Below are positions 1 to 10,726 of a stretch of 33,118 bases of DNA, piece after piece. The notes under the pieces were generated by a model. The model was given only the letters and a program-made list of their open reading frames with translations. It was not told the DNA's origin and ran no database searches. Numbering within the stretch: the first letter of the stretch is position 1; each line of letters starts with the position of its first letter. The stretch is from Azolla pinnata. Lineage: Eukaryota > Streptophyta > Polypodiopsida > Salviniales > Salviniaceae. The stretch spans positions 1-33,118 of the forward strand of contig JBBBWG010002526.1 of the NCBI GenBank assembly GCA_037176905.1, written 5' to 3'. The position numbers and the translations under genes were made by a program.

Positions 1-1103
1 CCTATCATCTCCTGCCTTTGTTGCTCTATAACTTTCTCCTTCTGATACCTGGATAATTTGCCATTAGAACCGACCTCAATCCAAGGTCTTCCCTCAATTT
101 CGTGTTCCTCCTGCACACCTTCCTCAATACTTTTACCTTTTTACCTTGAGTTAACTATAATTTCTCCGTTTCCTTGATTCACATCCGTAGTTTTGTTCAT
201 CTCTTTTCCTGGTTCCACTTGATTTGACGGTACCATACCAGTACAAGGGGTATTGGAAACCTCAACAATTGGGGTTTGTGTACATTCAGCCATAAAATGA
301 CCCAATCCACCACATTTGAAGCAATGACCAGCAAAGGAACCCCAATGCAATTTGCAACGAAATGACCTCATTTCTTCTGTTTTTATATTCAACCACATAG
401 GTCTCTTCTTCATTGTATCCCACAACATATATAACCTATATCAATTATGCGCTTTTGCAATAAGAGCAACTATCACTTTTCCTAACTGTTCCATTACACT
501 TTATATGATGGGCCACAAAAAGGAGAATTTACACTCTACTTCAACCCATATTGGACATTGCTGCTTCAAAATCTCTTTAAACTCTAATAATAGTTTCCAG
601 GGAACAATGCACACCAAATTATTGTTAAAGAAAACTGGGAGACGAGCCAATAATCTATCTCTTTGTTCTTCAGTTCGAAATATAACCTCAAAAAATCCTC
701 TTGGACCTTTATAAACATCCTCCACACTATTTCTACCCACCATAACATTTAACCATTAACGCACCCAATCAACAATAGGAATTTTTCCAGTAAAAAAACA
801 AATAATACCTCGATCATAGAACATGGTAAAGGCCTTCAAGATGTCCTTGCGGGGCAACTCCACCTCCACTATATCCTCAGCCTCTGCATCTGCCAAAATA
901 TCTTCAGTATCGGGTAGCACATCAAGTAATGCTTGATTTGCAACTGCATGAATAGTCTCCCAATAGTGGTCAGTCATCTCCTCCTCCACACCTTCAACCG
1001 CGACTTGGGCATAGGACGGCTGTTGTACCATAACCATATCATCATCTTGCTGATTCAGATGATCAGTCTTTTGTTTCTTCAAATTGATATCTTCAGTCAC
1101 CAT
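1..1103 (-). pseudogene. LINE-type retrotransposon ORF1 remnant (DUF4283 + CCHC zinc knuckle), left end outside window
   Basis: Read on the minus strand from the ATG at 1103, one frame runs to the left edge and is interrupted only by four in-frame stops: TAA at 756-758, TAA at 501-503, TGA at 441-443 and TAA at 141-143. No frameshift is needed. The first third is acidic and low-complexity. The middle matches the DUF4283 pattern, with GRDWVR-like spacing and a GFFEVIF-type segment around 680-700. A zinc knuckle follows, C-x2-C-x4-H-x4-C (CFKCGGLGHFMAEC), near 275-316. DUF4283 plus zf-CCHC_4 is the usual ORF1 (gag-like, RNA-binding) of plant non-LTR retrotransposons. The endonuclease/reverse-transcriptase ORF2 would lie left of the window and is not seen. 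An expressed DUF4283 host gene with several exons is less likely, because no splice sites remove the stops cleanly. Confidence 0.8.
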
Positions 1104-1446
1104 CTTGACAGGCCGCGACCTAAAATCTGCTAAGAAGCTGCCGATACTGCTCTCAAAATCTCTATTCTATATATCAATGCGAAGCTCGCGCAAGGTTCGA
1201 ATCGAGCTAAAGATCACTAAAATCGGAGTTCAAACGAGAAAGTTATGAAGAAAACTCTAATTAGGTCTCTCTGCTTTTCTTCTGCTCGCCATCTTCTTCC
1301 TTTTCTTCTTCTTCTTCTTCTTCTTTCATCTTCTTCTTCTTCTTTCATCTTCTTCTTGAAAGTATTATCTTTCAGATTTAGGGTTCAGGGCTAGGGTTTT
1401 GTTTAGGATTCTAGCATTTTAGGGTTTTAGGGTTAGGGTTAGGGAA
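1104..1446 (-). other. Probable 5' leader of the LINE remnant with CTT tract and degenerate telomeric repeats
   Basis: This stretch lies upstream of the ORF1 start on the minus strand. It contains a pyrimidine-rich CTT/CTTTCAT tract at about 1291-1357, then a degenerate TTTAGGG-type telomeric tract at about 1376-1446, ending in TTAGGGTTAGGG. No coding sequence is recognised. That the whole stretch belongs to the LINE is inference; I could not find a target-site duplication marking its end. Confidence 0.4.
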
Positions 1447-2087
1447 GACAAGGTATCCAATCAACGCGCATAGTAGCGATTCAGATGAGGCTCATAACCG
1501 AGAACGTAAAAAGAATTTAAAGCAAGAAGTTACACGGAAGAATGCTGAGGCAGAACAGCAAATACAGATGAAAACACGATGGAAAAAAGCATGCCGTAGC
1601 AGCATCACCAGTTTGATAAAAGCTCCATAGTTGGGCATGCGCCTAAGTCCTTACCGCATGTTACACGAGTCCGCGAAAACCGGCTTCGAACAACCGTGCC
1701 GTCATTTTCCATCTTCTTAGTGCATGCGTCTGAAAAACACCATGCTTGCTCGATCGCTCAGTGACACGCTTTTACGTTTTTCATTCGCATCTCCCGCTCC
1801 GAGTTTCGGACTTTTGAAACCTTTTGTGCCGCACGATGGCCCGTTGCGACCGCTTCGATTCGAGTGTTTGGATGCCGCGGGCGCGGCGGGGAATCCGACG
1901 CGTCATCAGAGCTGCTGCTTTAAGTTCTGCCGATGAACACGGTATTTGGCAAGAAAGCCAAAAATATCGCAGTAACAGAGTAGTCCCGGGAAACAAAACC
2001 AGAAAAAAAAAACAAAAGGAAGAACATCAGAACGGTGCCAAGATCTTTCTTTTTTGTTTTTGTCTTAAAAGTCAAAAGCGTTGAGAG
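1447..2087. other. Unassigned intergenic stretch, partly GC-rich
   Basis: No gene is recognised here. Three short overlapping reading frames lie on both strands between 1724 and 2084, but none has family-like motifs. A local GC-rich patch (about 1780-1900) contrasts with the AT-rich surroundings and could be a degraded gene end or an unrecognised non-coding RNA region. Confidence 0.3.
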
Positions 2088-2091
2088 AAAA
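2088..2091 (-). terminator. Pol III T-run downstream of tRNA-Trp
   Basis: The first run of four T on the minus strand after the tRNA lies about 31 nt past its 3' end. Oligo-T is the standard RNA polymerase III stop, so the primary transcript would have a trailer of about 31 nt. Confidence 0.45.
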
Positions 2092-2122
2092 TGTGTAATT
2101 CGAGGGGGGGCTTTGTTTTTCA

Positions 2123-2194
2123 TGAACCCGACGTGAATCGAACACGCAACCTTCTGATCTGGAGTCAGACACGCTACCATTGCGCCACGGATCC
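2123..2194 (-). tRNA. tRNA-Trp (anticodon CCA), intronless
   Basis: The 72-nt minus-strand sequence folds into a full cloverleaf. The acceptor stem is GGATCCG/CGGGTTC with discriminator A. The D arm is GCGC/GCGT with the loop AATGGTA. The anticodon stem is TCTGA/TCAGA with the loop CTCCAGA (anticodon CCA), and the T arm carries TTCGATT. It agrees with the common plant nuclear tRNA-Trp except for one C-to-T change in the D stem, which leaves a tolerated G-U pair. The CCA tail is not encoded, as expected for a nuclear gene. On its 5' side (plus 2205-2220) is an AT-rich TATA-like stretch, followed at once by the minisatellite. Probably functional. Confidence 0.96.
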
Positions 2195-2204
2195 AGATAA
2201 AAAT

Positions 2205-3045
2205 AAACATATATACATGTATTCATGAGTATATACATACGTCCAACCATGTACACATACACACATGCACCATGTACATACGGGCACATGCATCCACCCA
2301 TGCATCGACGCATGTATACATGCTCACATACATACAGGTACATGCATCGACGCATGTATACATGCTCACATACATACAGGTACATGCATCCACACATGTA
2401 TGCATACACACATACGGGCACATGCATCCACACATGTATACATACACACATACATACAGGCACTTGCATCCACACATGTATGCATACACACATACGGGCA
2501 CATGCATCGACGCATGTATACATGCTCACATACATACAGGCACATGCATCCACACATGTATGCATACACACAAACGGGCACATGCATCCACACATGTATA
2601 CATACACACATACAGGCACATGCATCCACACATGTATGCATACACACATACATACAGGCACTTGCATCCACACATGTATGCATACACACATACATACAGG
2701 CACTTGCATCCACACATGTATACATACACACATACGGGCACATGCATCCACACATATATACATACACACACATAGGGGCACATGCATCCACACATACACA
2801 CATACGGGCACATGTATACACACACACATATACGGGCACATGCATCCATGCATGTATACTGCACGCACACATACATCCACCCATGTATACATATGCGCGC
2901 ACATGCATGCATGTGTGCATACGCACGCATGTGTACATACGGACGCATGCATGTGTGCATACGCACGCATGTGTACATACGGACGCATGCATGCAGCTGC
3001 GCATGTGTACATACACATGCATGCATGCATACATCCACACACATG
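2205..3045. repeat. Minisatellite of CATACACA/GGGCACATGCATCCACACATG words, roughly 36-42 bp period
   Basis: About 840 bp of imperfect tandem units built from CATACACACATAC, GGGCACATGCATC and CACACATGTATG. Most of the unit is strictly alternating pyrimidine-purine, broken by GGG and CC. The array degenerates to the right (2860-3045) into ATGCATGTGTGCATACGCACG-type words. Because the words lack stop codons in most frames, long frames of up to about 350 codons appear on both strands. They encode only His/Thr/Met/Cys/Val-rich repeats, and I do not regard them as genes. Confidence 0.95.
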
Positions 3046-4128
3046 ACTCTCTCTTCTTCTTCCATAGCCAATAGGCTTTGGATTTCCTGTTTTTTCCGCC
3101 GGCCAAATCGAGGGCGACATCGTGCTTGCTTCTCCGAATTGGACTCGTTCGAGATGCAGAAGCCAGAATCATGCAGAAGCCGGAACTGAACCGAGGTTCC
3201 ACGAGGGCTCTTTAAAACACACGATAGGCTGCGAATCTGCTCGTGCTTTCGAGAGAATGTTCTGGGCCCAGTCAAGGAATCCCTGTGGATGAACGTCGAA
3301 GCGTATGTAATATATATAATATATATACACGTCTCAAACGTTCTCTTCTTTCTTCTGTTTCTCCTGCATACTGTTCCGGTTCAATGCCAACCTTTTTCCT
3401 TGTGGGTTCTTCTTATTGCCTACGATGCTCGTATCTCTGATTATGTGTATACATCCAATTTGCCTTGCGTTTTTCTCGTTTTGTCTTCTGATACAACTTC
3501 GGGTCGTGCCGCCAGCTTAATCGAGAATCGATCTCGGGGTAGCTGCTATCGATGTGTGGTTGTCGTTAATGCGCGCCCAATTGTGTTTCTGCATCGGGGC
3601 TCCGAGTCCGCATCGATCACAAGATGCGTATATAACCAAGTTCTCGCCACGTTTCATAATCCTGGATCAGCTGTGGAAAAAAAAAAAACTTTCTTGATTC
3701 GAGGGAAAATTACCGGAGAACTCACACCAAATTTATTAATAATGACTTTTAGCGCTTACTAAAACTAAAAAGTACAAATTTAACACCTAGTTTTATTACT
3801 AACCGACCAGTTCCTCCTAATCGCTTCTCGCTGATGGATTTCGTCATTTCTCTTGCTAATCGCTTCCGTCTATCTCTTCTCACGTTCATCGGCTCATAAC
3901 CCAGCTACTGCAATTTACCAAATGCTTCCTAGTTCCTACCGTCGATTAGTAATCGATTCCCTTGCTACTGCATTCAATTATAGCAGAAGTTAACATAATT
4001 TCAGAATCTAATGAAATTGGTGTTAATCAATTAATTGGGTGCTAATCGTTAGTTAGAGATAGTGAATCTTTAATCATTTATTTGATTAAGTATCAAAATG
4101 TAGTTAATGAATCCCTTCTTTCTACAAA
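3046..4128. other. Intergenic region upstream of the aminopeptidase gene; no recognised gene
   Basis: It holds an AT-rich patch (ATATATAATATATATAC near 3310-3328), an A-run near 3680, and otherwise unremarkable sequence. A 157-codon plus-strand frame (3289-3762) has a hydrophobic N-terminus, but I see no family similarity and its tail crosses the poly-A run, so it is left out as a gene. The region probably includes the distal promoter and perhaps untranslated exons of the aminopeptidase gene. Confidence 0.35.
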
Positions 4129-4156
4129 TGGTTTCTTCTTCTTCGTCTTCTTCGTC

Positions 4157-4195
<39 letters not shown>

Positions 4196-4196
4196 T
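4129..4196 (+). repeat. CTTCTTCGT tract and (TCA)12 microsatellite in the aminopeptidase 5' leader
   Basis: A pyrimidine-rich CTTCTTCGTCTT tract is followed by about 12 uninterrupted TCA units (4158-4195), ending 54 bp before the aminopeptidase ATG. Pyrimidine-rich tracts are common around plant transcription starts, so it probably lies in the core promoter or 5' UTR. Confidence 0.85.
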
Positions 4197-4249
4197 GATT
4201 CTCCGTCGTTGGCATCGCGCTGCTCGAGCTTCTCGCCTGCTTCTCGGCT

Positions 4250-7200
4250 ATGGCGCAGCAGACTCTTGGATTGACCGCACCTTCCAATTCCATCGTTCCT
4301 CAGGCTCGTTTCATGACGATGTTTTCCTAGTGTCGTATACTCATGATCTCTCTATCTCTTTCTCTGGCCCTCTTAACCATCTCCATCCATTACTGTCCGT
4401 TCTTTCGTTCTACCTCCCGTTTCCATGTCCATTTCCTCCATCATCGGTCTTCCTATCAACTCCTATCCTTAGTTCGTACTCACAGATGGATTTCTTCTGG
4501 CGTTCGCCTCTTTTCAATACCCAGTTTTATCTCGTGGCCTTACACGTTTGGAAAAAGAGTCGATTTTACTGTGCAAGTTTCCGTTTTGCCCAGCTACTTC
4601 CGTTCCTATACGCCTCTCGATATCCTTGATTTGAATCCGTCTTCTCTCCGATTTTAGATGATGTCCATTTCAATTATACTATACGAAACTATCCTCGTTC
4701 CATCCATTATGTGTGTAGATCAATGCTTTCTCTTTATCGCTCAGTAGTTTCACATTCATCTATTTGAGCTGGTTATCTGCATACCCCAGGAGGAGGGGAC
4801 AATTCTATCGATCTCAATTCTGTGAAATATGGCTTGTTAAGAGATATTTTTCTGTGTGGTTTCAGATTAAAGTTTCTGTCTCTTCATCTGGTGCAATTGA
4901 ATGGAAAGGAGACATATTAGTAGTGGGAGTGTCTGCATCCGATCTTGAGAGGGATGAGAATGGAAGCTTTAAAAATTGTACATTGAAGGAAGTAGATGAA
5001 TTTCTTAAAGGAGTTCTGGGAACCGTTGTTATAGAAGAAGACTTCAAGGGTAAAACAGGTCAGGCATTTGTATTGAGATTGTATGCTGGATGCGGGTTCA
5101 CGAGAATCGCTTTAGTGGCATATAATAGTTCTGGTCAACTGTCAAGTCCTTGTAAGTGGAAGAGTTTTGGAGAATCAGTAGCAGCTGCTACGAAGAATGT
5201 TCAAGCATCGTCATTGTGCATTACGTTGGCGAATTTTGGAGACATTCTTGAGGTGCCTCTACACGTTAGAGCACATTTAATTGGCATGGGTATGCATTTC
5301 TGTTATTAAATCTTTTCTTCCGATCAAATCTCTATTTCTCCTTCCTTCATGAAATTATTGCCAGTTGTATTTACATGGCAATACATCGTTAATGATTACA
5401 CACTTCTGTTAATCTGTTGCTCTTTTTGTCTTTAGAAACCTGTTTCCAAGAAAAGTTTTGTCTTTGGATGAAATTTCCATTAGATTACAATAATTGACCG
5501 TCTTTGTAACATTTGGGATGAAACGACCTCCTTCAGTAGAAAGCAAGAATTGGAATTGTTCTACTATATCAGTTGCTTTTCTCTATATGACAGGTCTCAT
5601 CTTGGCAACACACGAAGATTTGAGATTTAAATCTGAAAAGAAGAGACCATCTCTTCAGTCTCTGGAATTCATTGGATTCGGGAAGGGACCTGAACTAGAT
5701 CAACAGCTTATGCTCACTGAAAAAATATCTGAAGGTGTAATCTTTACAAGGGAGCTCGTTAACTCCCCTGCAAATGTTCTCACACCTGGTATGTACTCTA
5801 GGCATTCACAGAACATAATTTCCAATGCACGGGTGTTTGAGCTTCAGTTCCCTCCATTTTTCCAATGCATGCAGTGTGTTTGAGCTAAATTTCCCTCCAC
5901 ATCCGATGCATGGATGTTTGAGCTTCATTTCACTTCCATCATATTTCGTTTCTCAGAATGCAGAATGATTATTATTCTGGGGGAACTTCGAGATGCTCCT
6001 GAAAATCTAGTTATCTCCAGAATGCCCCTAACATTTTCTTGTTTCTTCAATGCACTCGTTCAAATCACCTCTGATCTAGCAGTTGTCTATAAGGTTTGAG
6101 CAATTACAGGCGCGATTCATAAAACTTATCCTTTTTTCTCTCTGTTTGTGGTTGATTATGGGAAAAATGAAACAATGAGAACTTGGCACTTGGGGGAAAT
6201 AAACTAGCATTCAGGGACATTTGAGAGCATTTTGGTGGATCATGCTAACTCAATGTGGCAATGTTTTTCTGTCAATTGTACAGTGAGTTTAGCAGCAGAA
6301 GCTGTCGAAATATGCTCAGCTTTCAAAGATGTTTTGAGTGTGGAGATTTTCGATGAAGATAAGTGTAGGGAACTGAAGATGGGGGCATACCTTGGTGTAG
6401 CGGCAGCTGCAACAAATCGCCCTAAATTTATTCACATGAAATACAGGCCCCCTAGTGGTGAAACAAATATAAAATTGGCGATTGTTGGGAAAGGCTTGAC
6501 ATTTGACAGGTAAGTTCATTAAATATGCTATATTTATCATCTCTATGCCGTGGAAGAAAATTTTCATTCAAGTGTATTGATCATTCACATGGTTTGAAAA
6601 AAGGATCTGAATCCAGAAAAAATCTCATTTCTTTGAGGAATCCATGTGCTATTAGAAGGCACTGCTTAGGCTGCAGTTACCGTGATAAAAAAATATGTAC
6701 ACTGGAAATGTCAAACTTTTTTTGCAGAGTTTCTTCACAACATCGATAATTGCTTCAGGTATAGGTGGACCACCTGACAGAGTTCTTTGTGACTCGTTTC
6801 ATTTGAATAATGGATGCAAACTTAAAAAATTTTGACACTTACAACTCTTACTTTGGTTCAAGAATTTTTTTGGTTTATGAGCAGTGGAGGCTACAATCTG
6901 AAGGTTTCAGGATCTTCAATTGAATATATGAAATTTGATATGGGAGGGGCTGCAGCTGCTTTTGGTGCTGCCAGAGCAATTGCTTCTATATGTCCTCTTG
7001 GAGTTGAGGTAAGTTCATCATTGTTTATTTTAAGGAAAATGGTTGAGATGTCGTTCACATTCTTATACTTTTATTAAATGCTTCAGATTTATTTCAGAAC
7101 TGCCATTTGGCGTATATCTTAAAACGTACATTTATGACCTAAATCTGAAAAAGAGAGAATATGATCAACATATCCCCAAGGAATAGTTTGCTGTGCGGAT

Positions 7201-9072
7201 GCCAATTAATAAAATCAATTTAAAAGTTCAGCATAATGAAGGTCATTTGTAGCAAACTTTGAGATCAATGGTGATGAATTGTATTAATCAATGAGAGGAA
7301 GTGACACGAGTTTAAATAATTTCCACAAGAGTTCAAATAATTTTGACACGAGTTTAAATAATTTCCACACGAGTTTGAATAACCTGGACACGAGTGGAAC
7401 ACTTTTGTTGAACTCCTGGGAATCCACTTATGGGAGATGAATGTGATTTTGTTTATACTTGCTATATGGTGTCAATTATGCTAGCTTTTAGTCCTTTCTC
7501 CTTGTGTATGCGTCAATTATGCTAGCTTTTTATTCATTTCTCCTTGTGTATGCGTCAATTGTGCTAGCTTTTTAGTCATTTCTCCTTTGTGTATGCTTGT
7601 TTACTTGTATGATTAGCCTGTCTTGATAGATTTCGTTGTTTACCAAGGTGCTGCAGTGTGTGTCATCTTGCCAAAATAAGATAAAATACCAGCCAGTGAG
7701 GTAATGAATCTGATCTAAGGATCCATCATTTCACCTTATTCTATTTTACGAAATTTACTTAGTCATGAAAAATAAGATGGTTCGGGGATCTAAGACTTTT
7801 CGGTGCTCATTATCTTCATTTTCATGTTCCTGTGTGTACATATAGTGATCATAGAATGTTAAATGATGCACGGTTTACACTCAGAAATGTGGAACGCATT
7901 GTATGGTTTGTGGGACTCTTTTGAGTCCTCAAATAGGAGCTATCTAAGAGACTACAACTTTAGAAGAATTAAATCTCCAACAACGCTTCTCATTACTGTA
8001 GTACCTTTTTCTGCAGGTAAATTTTATTGTTGCAGCATGTGAGAATATGATCAGTGGCACAGGCATGAGGCCTGGTGATATCGTAACAGCTTCAAATGGA
8101 AAAACGATTGAGGTTATCTCTTGTTTTGAGGGGTTCCTAGTAAAAGAGTGTAGGGAATCATGACTAAGCAAAAATTACATCCAGGTGAACAACACAGATG
8201 CCGAGGGTAGGCTAACATTAGCCGATGCATTGGTATATACGTGCAAACAAGGAGTTCAAAAGGTTGTGTCAATACTTCTCTTAGGGATATTCCAATGGCA
8301 AAGGGGTATTTTGTTCATAAACATAAACGGTAGATGAGAAATATGTAAGCTATTTACAGGTGGTAGACCTAGCAACACTGACAGGAGCATGTATTATTGC
8401 ACTCGGCAATGAGATAGGAGGTATGCTCTTTTTTTTTTCTCCTCTTTAGAAGTACAAATTTCTTGTTTTCAGTTTTTTCGTGGCTTGAATAGTAACGTAT
8501 GTAGCTGCGCTTTTGATTTTGATATAGGACTATTTACTCCAAATGATGACCTAGCAAAGGAGTTGATAGAATCATGTGAAAAGGCTGGGGAGAAGCTTTG
8601 GAGATTACCCATGGAGGAAAGTTATTGGGAGGCCATGAAGTCCAGTATTGCAGATATGGTGAACTCAGGGGGCAGACCTGGCGGATCAATTTTAGCATCA
8701 CTATTCTTGAAACAGGTCTGTTTGAGAGCAAAGAAAGCGTTTTTACCAATTTGAATATAAGCTACATTATCAAAACATCCCTAGCTGTAGGAGCAGTATC
8801 ATGGTAAATACTCCAAAATTTTTGCAGGTTTTTCTGGTCAAATATCCAACAAGCTAGGCACAAATTTCGTTTGTTAATAATAGATTATTATCTGCCAATG
8901 AATGGGCACTGAGTAGAAGTTTGAATGGTGGGTGATGCAGTTTGTAGATGAAAGTATACCGTGGGCTCACCTTGATGTTGCTGGGCCTGTTTGGAATGAG
9001 AAGAAGAAACTTGCTACAGGATTTGCAGTAAACACTCTGGTTGAATGGGTATTGAGGCATCAATCAAACTGA
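4250..9072 (+). CDS. LAP: Leucine aminopeptidase, M17 family (cytosolic-type, 525 aa, 10 exons)
   Basis: Exons: 4250-4303, 4866-5289, 5594-5788, 6284-6509, 6885-7008, 8017-8112, 8185-8262, 8360-8420, 8528-8715, 8941-9072. They sum to 1,578 nt, i.e. 525 aa plus TGA. The product is a two-zinc hexameric exopeptidase that releases N-terminal residues. An N-terminal macrodomain-like part (about 20-225) precedes the M17 catalytic domain. Visible active-site residues are K294 and D299 in [12 protein letters not shown]306, D318 in MKFDMGG, and D378, E380 and R382 in the signature NTDAEGRL. The start MAQQTLGLT resembles the plant cytosolic LAP1 start and has no transit peptide. Length matches the family (about 520-580). 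Exon 1 is best joined through a GC donor (CAG/GCTCGT); the only in-phase GT alternative, ATC/GTTCCT, is weak. Introns 3 and 5 hold local tandem repeats. A chaperone-like second activity is reported for some plant LAPs but cannot be judged here. Confidence 0.95.
5818..5942. repeat. Threefold tandem repeat (about 40 bp) in LAP intron 3
   Basis: Three diverged copies of a unit of the form CCAATGCA..GTGTTTGAGCTTCAGTTCCCTCC begin near 5821, 5861 and 5902. They differ by substitutions and small indels and lie wholly inside the intron. Confidence 0.75.
7298..7597. repeat. Two neighbouring tandem repeats in LAP intron 5
   Basis: At 7298-7397 a unit like ACACGAGTTTAAATAATTTCC occurs about four times. 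At 7471-7597 a unit starting GTCAATTATGCTAGCTTTT and ending CTCCTTGTGTATGC occurs three times with starts at 7471, 7512 and 7554 (41-42 bp period). Intron 5 is the longest intron of the gene (1,008 bp), and these repeats account for much of the excess. Confidence 0.8.
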
Positions 9073-9943
9073 GCTTTTGTGGGTATGGACACAGCTTATA
9101 CAAAAAAATGGGAAGAGTGTCTTGAAGAAGAAAAGCCTTCTTAAGGTAAAATTTGGAATGTGCTATTGCTCTAGGGTTTTGTTAGGTTTAGGGTTTGGTT
9201 ATGAATTACAATAAGAAGTTTACAAATCGATGCTCAATTAGAAGAGTTGCATCGATCACGAGTAAAATGTCGTTCCATCCACTCTTTTCTTCGTTGGTTG
9301 TGATTTTCTTTCTTGCACGTAATGCTTATTTTGAGCTAGTATAATTACGTCCCGGTTACGTTATACGAAATCCATGTTTGCTAACGTAACAACTAATCCA
9401 AGTTTGGATCACCATGGAATTCTCCATTTGCTATTTGGTTCATTGTATTGACATTGATTAGACGGCAAAGTGTTTGACGGGTGGCTTTCGAATCCTCTCA
9501 AAAATTTGATGAATATTTATTTTTTGTATTCTTTGAGAAGGGATGTTCCGGCCGCTGCATACATGCTCATTCCTGGGCATATGCACAACAATAGCTACAC
9601 GTGTGAATAATATATACGTGTTAATGATAACTAAATGCTATTTGTCAAGCTATCCTGTCGCTAAAACAAACGATTTGTTTGGGTATGCTTAGCGCAACAG
9701 TATAGACAGATCGTGATTCGTACATATCCTTACAAAGTTCGATTCGTTCGTAGCCATGCGAAAGGGTGATTCGAATCGTTCGTTTTCGAGCCGTCTAATG
9801 ACGGACAACGTAAATGCTCGTGAAAATTGATTAGATTAGTAAAGATACTTGTGAAATTGATCAGATCAGCGAATTAACAAAGTTCACAGTAATTAAACAA
9901 AGCAAACCAAAGACATCCACGTTCATATTCCATTCGTTTTGAA
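9073..9943. other. LAP 3' region and LAP-MSH7 intergenic space
   Basis: No gene is seen. The stretch just after the LAP stop contains TTTAGGG-like words (about 9172-9200, plus-strand CTAGGGTTTTG, TTTAGGGTTTG). The rest is AT-rich unique sequence leading into the second minisatellite. Confidence 0.4.
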
Positions 9944-10611
9944 GTGCACATACATACATACATACGTACACACATGCATGCACACATACATCCACGCACA
10001 TACATGCATGCACACATGCATACACACGCGCATGCATACGTACATGCACATACGGTCACACACATACATACATACACAGGCATGCATGCACGCACATATA
10101 TGCATGCACGCATGCATACACACGCGCATGCATACATACATGCACATACGGTCACAGACATACATACATAAACAGGCATGCATGCACGCACACATACATC
10201 CACGCACATACATGCATGCACACATGCATACACACGCGCATGCATACATACATGCACATACGGTCACGCACATACATACATACACAGGCATGCATGCACG
10301 CACGCACACATACATACATGCACACACCGACACATACATGCATACTCAGGACATTGCATGGCACGCATGCATGCACACATACACACACAGGCGCACATAC
10401 ATGCATCCACACATACATAGACACCCGCACACACATGCACGCACACGCACGAACACATGCATACATACACATACATGCACTCACACACATACATACAGCC
10501 ACGCATACATACATACATGCACACATACATACATACATACATGCATGCATAAACATACATACATACATGCATGCATACACATGCATACATACATACATAC
10601 ATACATGCTCA
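9944..10611. repeat. Minisatellite with 96/112-bp higher-order unit, directly upstream of MSH7
   Basis: About 670 bp of CATACATACATGCATGCACACA words. A higher-order unit is visible in the left half: the landmark TACGGTCAC recurs at 10051, 10147 and 10259 (96 and 112 bp), and AGGCATGCATGCACGCA recurs with the same steps. The right half (10320-10611) decays to simple CATACATACATGCA. The array is almost continuously alternating pyrimidine-purine and shares words and strand sense with the array at 2205-3045. Frames in several phases stay open through it but encode only low-complexity peptides. Confidence 0.93.
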
Positions 10612-10623
10612 TTACGCTTTCCC

Positions 10624-10665
10624 GCCTTTTTTTGTTCTTCTGCTTCTTCTTCTTCTTTCTTCTTC
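10624..10665 (+). repeat. T/CTT-rich pyrimidine tract in the MSH7 leader
   Basis: A nearly pure pyrimidine run of TTCTTCTTC type ends about 60 bp before the MSH7 ATG, in the position expected for a plant pyrimidine patch or 5' UTR. Confidence 0.7.
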
Positions 10666-10726
10666 CTGCGGCGAGAAGAGGTCGCCGAGGTCGAGATCGA
10701 GCAGAGACTGTCGAGGAAGGAAGAGA

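Noticed and set aside
1..1103. RNA editing of the four stops as seen for organellar genes of some plants
   Set aside because: Stop-removing editing is known for organellar transcripts, and this is a nuclear transposon ORF. Nonsense decay is simpler.
1376..1446. A true interstitial telomere from chromosome fusion
   Set aside because: Only about 70 bp, degenerate, and telomeric words recur at many unrelated places in the window, so promoter-type telo-boxes or element sequence are simpler.
2205..3045. A CRISPR-like array
   Set aside because: Units vary, there are no constant repeats with unique spacers, and the context is a plant nuclear genome; it is a minisatellite.
3289..3762. 157-codon frame with hydrophobic N-terminus upstream of LAP
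   Set aside because: No homology pattern recognised, and the frame includes a poly-A run; could be chance.
9861..10602. Cys/Val/Met- or His/Thr-rich frames on both strands in the second minisatellite
   Set aside because: They are pure translations of a CATACA/TGTATG repeat in several phases at once; no start context or independent protein pattern.
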